The notes under the pieces are model-generated. The model saw nothing but the letters and a program-made list of their open reading frames with translations. It was not told where the DNA came from and ran no database searches. A stretch of DNA of 64,000 nt from Smittium mucronatum (taxonomy: Eukaryota; Kickxellomycota; Harpellomycetes; Harpellales; Legeriomycetaceae), in contig LSSL01000653.1 in assembly GCA_001953115.1 (NCBI GenBank), positions 17,933 through 81,932 on the forward strand. The letters are read 5' to 3'. The first letter of the stretch is position 1. The number at the start of each line of letters is the position of its first letter. Of the stretch, positions 1 through 10,235 are shown one piece after another. Made by a program: the position numbers and the translations under genes.

Positions 1-440
1 ACATCTACAACTAGCTCAACTACATCTACAACTAGCTCAACTACAACCTCAACCATGTCTACAACTAGCTCAACAACATCTACTACATCTTCAACCACTA
101 CATCTACAACTAGTTCAACAACATCTACAACTAGTTCAACATCTACTACATCTTCAACCACTTCAACTACAACTTCAACCACGTCTACAACTAGTTCAAC
201 ATCTACTACATCTTTGACCATTAAATCTACAACTAGTTCATCAACTACATCCACTACAACATCTACAAATAGCTCAACTACGTCTACTACAAATTCCACT
301 ATCACTTCAACAACATCATCAACTACCTCGACTACTAGTTTTTCCACGTTAACAACTTCATCTAGTACAAGCACAAAAACATCTACTACAGCCCCAGCAA
401 CCAGCTCTACTACCTCTTCAACTTCAACAACCACAACAAA
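1..440 (+). repeat. Imperfect minisatellite encoding Ser/Thr units
   Basis: Blocks of the type acatctacaactagctcaac recur with small variations from base 1 to about 440, in phase with the reading frame. The period varies in multiples of three, so the frame is kept. Such arrays are prone to expansion, contraction and assembly collapse. Confidence 0.8.
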
Positions 441-606
441 TTATCCCTCTTTACCACCCACAACTTCTACAATAACTACATCATTTGTCACAACTTCTTC
501 AACTAGTCTTTATTATGAACTAACACCATCACCCACCTCAATTCGTAAAAAACACGTTCATGGAACAGGTTCAAACTGTGTTTGCCAACCTAGATCTTTC
601 TCATAA
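1..606 (+). CDS. Ser/Thr-repeat mucin-like protein, 3' end (partial)
   Basis: The reading frame is open from base 1 to the TAA at 604-606, so the 5' end lies outside the window; the ATG at 55 is only an internal Met. About 201 residues are visible. Roughly the first 150 are almost pure Ser/Thr in short imperfect units such as STTSTTSS, encoded by a degenerate DNA repeat. The end differs: a Pro-containing stretch, a basic RKKHVH patch, then a GSNCVCQPRSFS terminus with a CxC pair. There is no hydrophobic tail, so no GPI signal or membrane anchor is seen here. Composition suggests a heavily O-glycosylated secreted or cell-wall protein, as in fungal mucin-like adhesins. That is inference from composition; I do not recognise a family. 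Repeat length is likely to vary between strains. An intron hiding a different C-terminus cannot be excluded. Confidence 0.6.
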   Translation, partial: TSTTSSTTSTTSSTTTSTMSTTSSTTSTTSSTTTSTTSSTTSTTSSTSTTSSTTSTTTSTTSTTSSTSTTSLTIKSTTSSSTTSTTTSTNSSTTSTTNSTITSTTSSTTSTTSFSTLTTSSSTSTKTSTTAPATSSTTSSTSTTTTNYPSLPPTTSTITTSFVTTSSTSLYYELTPSPTSIRKKHVHGTGSNCVCQPRSFS

Positions 607-2692
607 CTTTATTAAAAAATAATAGCTATTAAATATCTATAAAAATGGTCTTCTAACGGAATATAATTTTTTTGTGACCTTTTTAAAAAAATCATTGTTA
701 ATTATTCTCTAATCTTATATAAAAACTCCCATTTTAAAATTTATTATTTTCATTTTCGGAAATATTTATAATCTTTGACTGAAGATTGATATATCCATAA
801 ATCAAAATTTTAATGCTCTTATTAGATCGATATTTATTTATATCTTTGATTAGATATTAAGTTCTGGATTTTGAAGTTATCTAGCAAAGTATGCAATATT
901 TTTTTCTATCGCATATTTTTGATTTACCTTATCAATTTTTTTTTTCGTAGGTTCGAAGTAAAAAAATTTCTTAATAATGTGAAAACTAAGTGTATGTTTT
1001 ATATAAATAGCACATCTTTATAATCGATGTAAAATCAAAATTGAAACCGTATATTGTTATTTCTTTCTTTAGGATACAAAAGGAAACTATTCCTTTGTTT
1101 GAATATTTAGTTTATAATTTATCACCAAGGTTTTAAAACCATAAATGTTTATTCCATCTAGGAGCTCCCCAGAGACTTTATTTTAAAGATTATTTGTTAT
1201 TATATATTTAAAAATAACCTGAATTAAAAATAGAGCATTTCGTTGCCCAAACTTTCATAATATTATCAATGGGGTCATTTTTATTCATTTAAAACATATT
1301 ACAAACTTTAAGCCCGCTTATTAAAATCAATATTATTTGATCTATTTAAATAAAATCATTGAATTTTAATATTAGAATTTTTTTTTTACTAGTTTCTATT
1401 AGTTTTACGGACATTTTAATTAGATTTTGGAAAGCCCCATTTGAATACTCTTATATATCTGATGATATTCCAACAGCAGTTTCTTTAACTATAAAAAATC
1501 ATTCATGTGTGAATAGAATGTAAGTAAATTTTGCGATGATATACATGAGATTTATTTCATAAGATTTTTTCTATTTTTAATTCCAATCATATATGAATAC
1601 TACCTTAACCCCCCCCCCCTCTCTTCCCCCCTAACCAAAAGCGAAGATAAATATAAATGGTTATAAAATATATTGTTATTGTTAATAATATGACAGAATG
1701 TCGAAAAAATCGAAATGTTAAAAAATCGACGAATTCTCTAAAATAATAATATATTTAACTTTCATCAACAATCTTCATTTACGAATTTAAAAAAAAATCT
1801 GCGATATTAAGAACAAAATATATCAAAACATTCACTAAAACCAAATATCAGTTTTGAAATATATTCGAATTTAATAAGACAATAAAATATAAAATAATGA
1901 AGTTTTCTTTATCTAAATACGTTATCTTTTCAGCTAGTTATATGTGATAACTTTTTTATGTTTTATTAACTAATTTTTTTATTTTTAACCAGAATCTCAA
2001 TAAAAATGTAAAAATGGAAAGAATATTTGTATTTGATTCAAATAGAAACCATTAGTAGGAACTGGTGCATACGGAAAAACTATAAACTGAAAAAATAAAA
2101 AAAATTCTATTATCATTTTAAAAACAGAAAAAAATATAATTGCATGGCGGTAATAAAAATTATAAGTTATCTCTTTTTAGATGTAAAAAATAATTTTCAC
2201 TTCAAACATCTGTTTCAATGATTGCTTGAATAATGGCACATCTATATCTTTAATTTTTGAAATTGGCAAGTTTTAAGAAGGGTTTTGAAAACTATGGGAA
2301 ATAAAAGGAATTATTTTACATCAAGGAATTGAAGTTTAGTGTAGAAAAACTTATGGGTCAGTATCTTAGATAAACCAAAAAAATAAAAATAAATTGAAAG
2401 CTAACTTTTTCTGAGCTGAATTAATTATGCAAAAAGATAAAAATAAACCATAAAATAGACAGCAATTTGATTATAATATAAATAATAATTCAGGGAAAGA
2501 CCAAATTTCATCATAACTAAAAGCTTATGGAAAGACTTTAAGGTTTATAAACATTCATCTGATTGCTAAAACTAGATTAAATGATATTATATATTAAGTA
2601 CTACTTGTAGGAGCAAACGAAATATTAAAAAATTAACTCCTTTCATAGTTGTTTTTATGCGATAATGAGAGTGTTAAGGATATGCATTTGGA
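607..2692. other. AT-rich intergenic stretch, no gene seen
   Basis: Stops are dense in all frames and no exon-like segment was found. It holds an 11-C homopolymer at 1609-1619 followed by a C/T-rich tract to about 1631, which stands out against the AT background. Confidence 0.6.
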
Positions 2693-2764
2693 TGGCATGT
2701 CTGGGGTTCGAACCCTGCACCTTTTAGCTTAGGTGTCAATCATTAACCAAAAGGCCACAATGCC
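2693..2764 (-). pseudogene. tRNA-like sequence (degenerate tRNA or tRNA-derived element)
   Basis: On the minus strand there is a near-perfect B box, GGGTTCGAACCCC, with the TTCGAAC loop. Upstream is a box-A-like TGGCCTTTTGGTTAA of the Leu/Ser D-arm type. The ends can pair: 5' GGCAT with 3' ATGCC. The middle contains CACCT...AGGTG, an anticodon-type stem with an 8-base loop rather than 7. The D stem does not close, the outer acceptor pairs fail near the base of the stem, and one T-stem pair is A-A. This reads as a decayed tRNA gene or the head of a tRNA-derived SINE. I cannot assign an anticodon safely. Confidence 0.45.
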
Positions 2765-2780
2765 AAGTCTATGCTTGGCA
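2761..2780. repeat. Small perfect hairpin beside the tRNA-like sequence
   Basis: TGCCAAG and CTTGGCA form a perfect 7-bp inverted repeat around a 6-base loop. It overlaps the 5' end of the minus-strand tRNA-like sequence. Confidence 0.6.
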
Positions 2781-3149
2781 TTAAGCTAGAAAAATATACC
2801 TGACATTACAGAAAGTTCATTTTTATGGATCTTTCAAGAAATAAAATGGCTTGTATAAATAAAAGATAATTTCAAAAAAAAATTAATAACAGATTCTGAA
2901 CCAATTATATGCCCGAACTTTAAGAAAATTCTTCCCAAAAACTATCAGAATAAATTTTTGGACACTCACAAAAAGAAATATGGTAAAAAATATTAGGATA
3001 CTTGTAAAAATATTAAAGATTTTGGAATTATTTACAAAAGGTTGCCAAAAAAATCCAATATAATTTGATCATTAATAATCTATTTTCGTTTTTAAAAAGT
3101 AAAAATTAATTTATATATCAAATTAAGTAAAAAAAAATCAATTTATGTA

Positions 3150-4875
3150 AGTGTTCAGAAATTATAAATCAAAAAAGCAAATAAATGGGAAAAAAACTTT
3201 CGTGTTTTCAACGAAAAATATACAGTTTAGACCAATGAAATTTTAAAAAATACAAATAAATCCGATATTTCCGGAAAATTACTCTCAACTTATTTAGCTA
3301 TTTTTAACGAAAAAATATGTGTTGGAATAGATATGAGTAAAAAAGTCAGCAAAATTATAACACTATTAATTTCCTTAAAATTCAAAACTCTTAATATTAT
3401 TATTTTTTATTTTTACGACATTTCTCTAATCAATTCTGATAATTAATGGGTTCCCGAATCTTTGGACGAATTTAATAACTATATTATATTTTGGAAGAAA
3501 AAATACTGCGAAAATTTAAAAATCTATAAACCAACGATTTATTTATGTATAAACTCTGAGAATTTTAACTTTCTATGTACAATCATGCTTTGGTATTTTT
3601 ACGATGGAGGAATTTTAGCTTTTAGAAAATCCGAATATTCTCATAATTGTGATAGAAAAGAACTTATAAATCATAAAAAGGAAGAATTAGATTTATCCGA
3701 ATCTGGCTATAAAGCGAGCTTGACAAATGAAATTTTGAAAAATAAAGGAGTACTGAATACTATTTTTAAAGTATAATACACAATTGGGAATAAAAAAAAC
3801 GAGATAAAATCCGATAAATTTGTAACAATAGATGGTTTAATATACAATTTTCAAGTTTTAAAAACGAATTCTGATATAAAAAAGCCATGTGTGGCGTCAT
3901 TTAATAATGAAATAGGAAATATTAGAATACTAATCACTTCCAAAATAGCTTATATTTTTTATCTATGACAAAAAATCTACACTTGTATTTTAAATTTAAT
4001 TTAACCAAGGGTAACTTCCCTGTTATAATATCAGGGTTATCAGACCTAAACTCAGCATTTTATCGGGTACAATTTTATAGTTAGCAAGATAATTCTTAAT
4101 ATTATTTTAGGTATTGGATATGTTAAGAAATGGGCTGGATAAATTTGATTTAACATTTAAAATCGTGCCGGTTATATCATATCATGAAAAAAAATATCAA
4201 ACCCGATAAAAAAATATTCAGAAAGACTCAAAAAAACACATTTCTGGCTTCATACGTCTAAAAATGTTAAAAAAACAATAAAAGGGACACATATATTGTT
4301 CAGGGATAGAGTTTATCATGATATATCTATAATTAAAATTATACCAATCGGCGAAATTTTTGAAAAATTAAAACAATTGTTTTTGGAAAAGTCTGCTAAT
4401 TTTTCTTAGTTGGAGAGCGCATTAACTATAATGCTGAAAAATCATTTCAAATTTAATGAAAACTGGTTTGAAGTTATGGTATATTTTCGCCTTCCAAAAA
4501 TAACTGTCCTTAACGATTGTATAGAACAATAAAAGATAAAGAAACTGACTGAAAAAAAAAGAAAAATAGAATTTATTCATTTATCAATTAAAATTTTATC
4601 TGATTATGAAGAACTAAAAAAGCCCTAACTTTTCAAAATAAGCTACTTTGAAGTATTATCATCTAATATCAAACCAAAAGAGCTCTCTTCCATTACCGTA
4701 TAAAACATATTTATAGTATAAATGGTAAATTTTGGTGATTTTAGTCAAGGATGTTCGAAAAAAATATCTAATAAATTGATGGGATTATATTGGGAGAGAT
4801 TCAATGATCATGCGAAGGACTTCAGCTAAAAAATTATTTTTCTTTGAAATTTTACCTAAAAAGATGGGATTATTT
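3150..4875 (+). pseudogene. Decayed protein-coding gene, family not recognised
   Basis: One plus-strand frame stays protein-like from about 3155 to 3968 with only a few stops (after 3230, at 3444-3446 and at 3774-3776). The longest clean piece is 3462-3776 (about 104 codons, no ATG at its head), containing WYFYDGGILAF and CINSENFNFLC. After a messy stretch near 3970-4110, coding-like sequence resumes in shifted frames at about 4110-4210 (LDMLRNGLDKFDLTFKIVPV) and 4240-4860 (VYHDISIIKIIPIGEIFEKL, NFGDFSQGCSKKISNKLMG). About five stops fall in the last part. Mixed, non-AT-biased residue use over about 1.7 kb is not expected by chance in DNA this AT-rich. I do not recognise a domain. Its setting in a desert with mobile elements suggests a transposon or element-borne gene, but that is inference. 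Confidence 0.5.
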
Positions 4876-7539
4876 ATAATGTTCCTCGCAGATATTTTTA
4901 AAGAATAAAATTTGCTACCATGTTTATTTTTTTTTAAAATATCATAAAAAATTAAGGTAAATCAAAACAACCCTTATACAAAATGTGGAAAAAGTATGAA
5001 GACCCAGAAAATTAAAAAAAACACTATATTTTAAGATAGCAATTCGATTTTAAAAAATCTCTTTTGATTTATAAATTTCTATTATATTAAATACTTGGTA
5101 AATAAAATTTTTATAAAGAATATTTGTGATTATTATTCTAAAAAACAATAACGAAAATTTTTATTGATCAAAATAATCTAAAATAGTTTTGAATAAAATA
5201 TTCGAAACTAAATAATAATTTTGAAACTTGAAAAGTAATTTAAATAAATTTAATATTATTAAATTAGCAACTTTTTTTATTATTAAAAAAGAATGGGTTT
5301 TAAGCATATAATCACTGTACTGTAATGTAATAAAATACCTAAAAACTTCAAAAAATAAGCAATTCAGGGAAAATAATTTACAGATAAATATATATACATA
5401 GATTACAGAAAAAAAGTCATATTTAAATATATTGATAAATCCGCAGTAGCTGTATTAGTAGAATTTGGATCAAAATTATTTTTCAATAATAATTAATTGA
5501 AGTATCATTAATGATTTTGATTTTTTATGAAAAATATGCCACAGCAGCAATATTTTTATTAAAAATGATCGCATTCGCAGTCATAATTAAGCCATTAATA
5601 GTATTAATAGTAGTATTAGTAGTATTAGTAATACATTGGTTTTTATTTTTATTGTTTTTTTTGAACTCAATTAATTATTTGGAATTTAATTTTAAATTTA
5701 ATTTTTGTGCTTTTATGTGATTATTTCATTTTAATCTTTCTTAAATGATTTATTAACAAATTATTCAAATTATACATTTTTATCGATTTTTCAATCTATG
5801 TTTTCGGGTTATAAATCATCATAATAAAATGCCGCTGGGTTTGATCATATTTGCTTTTATTCATATTTATACGAATTTGACATTATTTCCGGTTATGATT
5901 TTTATTATAACACTAAATTAATATTTTTTCTCATATTTTTATTTCTTTTTTCATAAAATCTATTATTCCTAAAAAGAAGTTTTGAATTAAAATTTATATT
6001 TAATATTTTATCCATTATCCATGCTTAAGATTTAATTTCCTTTGATCAACTGTAGCAAGTTCAATAATCAATCTGTGAAATAAATTCCAATTAAAAAAAT
6101 TTTACTGTTAGATTATAAAATAAATTCAATAAATAAGTGATATGAATGAATCTCATGTGCTCGAATTTGAAGTATTTATATACAATTTTAAATAAAATTT
6201 AATATCATTTGAATTTCGGTTTTTTATATTCTAAAAATCTAAGTTTTTTAACATGCTTTAAAATATATAACAACTAGCGAATCTTCATGGAATATTTTTT
6301 ATATAAGTTTTATCCGCAGATAAAGGCTAAAATTTTATCATATTTTCCACAGGGTCCAATATTTTGAGGTTTATACCAATATAAAATTTACAATATCTAG
6401 GCATTAAAAATATTCCCAATAAGTGTAAAAATATTATTTATGTAAGATACGATATTTTAATAGTAAATTGTGGGTTTATATCGTATATATATATATTTTT
6501 TGGGAAATTTTTAAAAAAAAATTAATAACTGACATTAATTTATCATATCTGATTTTTTATTTCCCAATAATTACACAATCGATTTTTTTTTACTTATTTG
6601 ACACATAAATTAATGTTTGGTTTTTATTAAAAAAATTTGATTTCTTTCCATCAAGTATGATTTGATTTTACAATTTAATCATTTATTAATATCATTTAAG
6701 CATTAAGATAAAATTCTTCATTATAAAATTTTCTTTAAATTTAAATATATTAAAAAATAGGCATTGTGAGTAATTCTTAGGAAAGAAATATTTTTATACA
6801 AAATCTGGAAATTCTCACATGAAAAGTGAAAAATCTATAATTAGCATCGAATTACATTTATTCGAACTATAAAGACTCCTAGAAACAAATATTTATGAAA
6901 TAAATAAAGAATTAAATAAACATCAAAATATTTATTCATCTTTCGTATTATAAAAATTCCTTATATAATTTGAATATCTTATTGAAACTTAAAATTTATA
7001 AAAATTTGAATTTGGAACTAAAATTTTATTCATCGGCCAGTTTTAAACTGATTGATTTAATAAAAAATTGGCTAGGTCATGAGAGTGTATATACAACGCC
7101 ATTTAGATTTGGTCTTTTCTTTTAATTATAAGAATATTAATATCTCAAATTAAATTATTTGTAAAATAATTGTATGATGAACGAACGGTTTTGAACTAAA
7201 GAGACTATAATAATAAATATTGCTTACTGTTAGTTTTTAATAAAAATTATATTTTACCTTAATTTAAATATTTTAAATGAATAATAAATGTATAAATATC
7301 AAAAAAGTTTTATTATTATACACTATTTAATGAGGTATTTTTAGTAATCCCTATTGATTTACGAATGCTTTTCTTCATTCCTAAAATAGTGAAGCTGGCA
7401 GGATTAACCTGCCTTTATTTACAAAAAATAATATATGTGATTAATTTCTCATTTATTAAGAAATGAAAACAGTTGCAACTATTTTTCCTTTAATCATTAA
7501 TAAGAAATGAATTTTCATTAATCCAAACCTCTTTAAATA
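4876..7539. other. AT-rich desert, no gene seen
   Basis: No exon-like sequence stands out. A short AGTATTA/GTAGTATTA run near 5595-5632 explains the one small open frame there. A perfect palindrome GGCAGG-ATTAA-CCTGCC lies near 7396-7412. Confidence 0.55.
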
Positions 7540-7742
7540 TGGATGAATATTTTTTGATGCTTTCGTAAATGTTATAAAACTATTTTTGAGTATAACATTT
7601 TATAAAAACACTGCTAAAATCTATTTCAGAAAATAAAATAGTTTTGAAGCATTTGTGAGATCCAAGAGCATAATCCAAAAACGTGTGGCCTTTTCCAATA
7701 ACATTATTCTTCAATATTTGGGGTTTTCGATATCGAGGTATT
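7540..7742 (-). pseudogene. Ankyrin-repeat-like gene fragment
   Basis: Read on the minus strand, about 48 codons are open from 7742 to about 7597. They contain GKGHTFLDYALGSHKCFKTI, which fits the ankyrin helix-loop-helix pattern (G-x-T-x-L-x-x-A ... H ... K-x-[IL]). A stop follows, then about 25 more coding-like codons in the same frame. No start codon, neighbouring ankyrin unit or splice context was found, so this looks like a relic. It could still be a chance frame, because only one repeat is visible. Confidence 0.3.
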
Positions 7743-8482
7743 TATTTGGCTTAAAATCTTTGAGAAACGGAAAAACGACATGATAAAATCAACTATGTTA
7801 TGTTTTTTTCCGGTTTAATAACTGATCTCTATAATTAAATCTAACTACACAAATATTTTATTGGTACTAGGATCGATTTTATATACCCCTTCATATCATT
7901 TATAATTAATTTTAATAAGATTCTTTTCAAAATTTTGTACTATAACATAAATTTCCTCTAATAATTTTTTTTCTTATTAAAATGAAAAAATATATTAATA
8001 AAATTTTCCATACAGTTAGAAAACTGTATTATTGCAACATATGAGATAAAATTTATGCTGAAAATATCTGGACAAGATTTATAGATTTTATTTCACATCT
8101 CTATAGATGTGCGCTTAAAAATCGGTCCTATATCATTCGAGTCTAAACATGTGAACAGATTTAGTTATTTTGGGGCTGAGTCCGTTATAAAGTATTTTGG
8201 ATTGAAAATTTACCCTAATTAGCTGGAATAATTTCAATTTCTTTTAAAAATATATATAACTATCTTTTCTCAATTTTAACGATATCCAATGCTATGAGCA
8301 TGAATACGCCCATTTAAATATCTATCCCAGTACAATTATTGGATATAATTGGTAATAAAAATTATAAATTGTATCCATGTGAACTTTTTCTGATTTGCAG
8401 TCTAATTTTATTAAACTTTTTGATGTAATAAGCATTTTCAATTTGATAATAATCCAAATGATATCATGAATTTAATAGGCTA
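7743..8482. other. AT-rich spacer before the foldback element
   Basis: No coding-like frame or RNA gene was seen. Confidence 0.5.
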
Positions 8483-8784
8483 CCAGTGCAATAAGTGGGT
8501 AAATTTTAATAATATCAATTTTCCAAAAAAAAAAAAAAAAATTTTAAAAAGAATTCACCAATACTAATTTATGAAATTATTCGAGTTTACATTAGATAAA
8601 ATAATATAAACTGAAAAATAGAGTTTTTTTGACATTATTGAAATAATGGTGTTATATTAGTAAATATATATCTGTATCAATAAAATAGTTTGATTGAAAT
8701 AAACGCTTATTTATCATTATATAACGATTTTTTCAATAAAAATAAATTATCTTTATTAAACACTTTTCATTTAATAATTTAGCG
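8483..8784 (+). repeat. Left arm of foldback element 1
   Basis: This arm matches the reverse complement of 9455-9755. Homology stops abruptly after AATTTAGCG at the inner end. Confidence 0.85.
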
Positions 8785-9454
8785 ATTATTTAAATCTTTT
8801 ATTTTGAAGAAATAAAATAAATCTAATAAAAATAAATCGTTTTTTTTGAAATAAATAAATAAATAAATATTTCAAAATGAAATCAATGGCATATTCCATA
8901 TTTCAAAAAAAAATCTATTTTTACCTTTTATTTTTTTGATGTATATTCAAGGATTTTTCCATTCCGCTTAAACCTAATATTTAGAAATTTCAGACCATTT
9001 AGGCATATTTTTTTCCTTATTTAAATTCTTTTAGACTAAAAAAGGATATATAGAGCATAATGAAATATAAGAAAGAATGATTGGATATTAATATCTAAAA
9101 ATTTCTATAAAAATTTTAATTCATAGAGGAACGGATTGTTTTGATAATTCACAATCAGATGTGAAGAATAAATTTTTCTTAATTGAATGAGTATTCATAG
9201 AGTATATTTTTCAAAAAAATTGTATTCTTACTTTAATAATGTTATCAAAAAATAGAAACACCTTATACTAATGAATAAATAATAGTATAAACCGAGTGGA
9301 ATCGTTAATACTAAACAAATACGTGTTTCTGAAAAATTTTCCAGATAGTTTTAAACTCATAAAATCTTAAATAACTCTAAATTTTTGTCCTGATTGAATC
9401 ATGCATTTTGATAATTTTGACATATTTTGGTAAAAAATTAATATTTAAAGTAAA

Positions 9455-9755
9455 CGCGAAATTATTAAATGGAAAGTGTTAAATATAGATATTTCATTTT
9501 TATCGAAAAAATTATTATATATTGATAAATACGCGTTTATTTCAATTAAAATATTTTATTGATACAGATATATATTTACTAATATAACGCCATTATTCCA
9601 ACAATGTCTAATAAACTCTTTTTTTGGTTTATATTATTTTATCTAATGTAAACTCGAATAATTTCATAAATTAGTATTGGTGAATTCTTTTTAAAAAAAT
9701 TGTTTTTATTTGTCGAAAATTATTATTATTGAAATTTACCCACTAATTTCACTGG
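9455..9755 (-). repeat. Right arm of foldback element 1
   Basis: This arm is the inverted partner of 8483-8784. It differs by scattered substitutions and by a length change in an A-run (A17 on the left against an interrupted run on the right). Confidence 0.85.
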
Positions 9756-10044
9756 TAGTCTAGTTTATAAAACATAAAAAAAATGATTATATAAACATAC
9801 CTGGATCTTAATTAAAATTATTTATAAACGAGCCTTCACGCTCAATCTACTTGTTACCGATTTTCGATTAAGATAATGAAGTCGTTATATCATTTTATAT
9901 TATATTATTTCGTCCGAAATTATCTATAACAGTGTATATTCTATACAGAAGAATATCAAAACTCTCTTATATTAATTTTTTTTGAATTTACATTTGTAAT
10001 ATATAACCTCGTTTATATTCATTCATAATTTATTTATTTTGATT
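9756..10044. other. AT-rich spacer, nothing recognised
   Basis: Ordinary AT-rich sequence beside the foldback element; no frame or RNA signature was seen. Confidence 0.5.
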
Positions 10045-10235
10045 TAAAGTGGTTCCTAAAGAGGAGCGTTTTTCTGGATTTTATTTCCTTAAATCTATTT
10101 TACTGTTATTAATATCGCAAAAAATTGGTCTAGCTTGAGTACAAAATGCAGCTTTTTCTTTATTCCTGCAAGGTCGGAATTTTTCGTAATATTTTATAAA
10201 CCCTTTCTAGAGCGTATTACCCATTAGTAATGGAA
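10045..10235 (-). pseudogene. Degenerate coding-like segment, unknown family
   Basis: On the minus strand one frame reads protein-like for about 64 codons with two internal stops. It includes FIKYYEKFRPCRNKEKAAFC followed by TQARPIFCDINNSKIDLRK, with several Cys and Arg residues that are unusual for random AT-rich DNA. There is no start, no splice signals and no recognisable domain. It may be a transposon-gene relic; chance is possible. Confidence 0.25.

Larger units (their letters stand above)
8483..9755. mobile_element. Foldback element with about 300-bp terminal inverted repeats
   Basis: The left arm (8483-8784) and the reverse complement of the right arm (9455-9755) align almost end to end at an estimated 85-90 % identity, including a long nearly identical core (AAAAAGAATTCACCAATACT onward, then a run containing TCGAGTTTACATTAGATAAA). 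The outer ends read CCAGTG...CACTGG and are flanked by TA on both sides, as in Tc1/mariner-type insertions, where TA is the target duplication. The 670-bp interior has no transposase-like frame. I read it as a non-autonomous DNA transposon or foldback element. The TA assignment is uncertain because the flanks are AT-rich. Confidence 0.8.

Noticed and set aside
5511..5720. 69-codon plus-strand frame
   Set aside because: It is made largely of a GTAGTATTA-type simple repeat and poly-T, giving a run of Ile/Val/Leu/Phe. There is no gene context.
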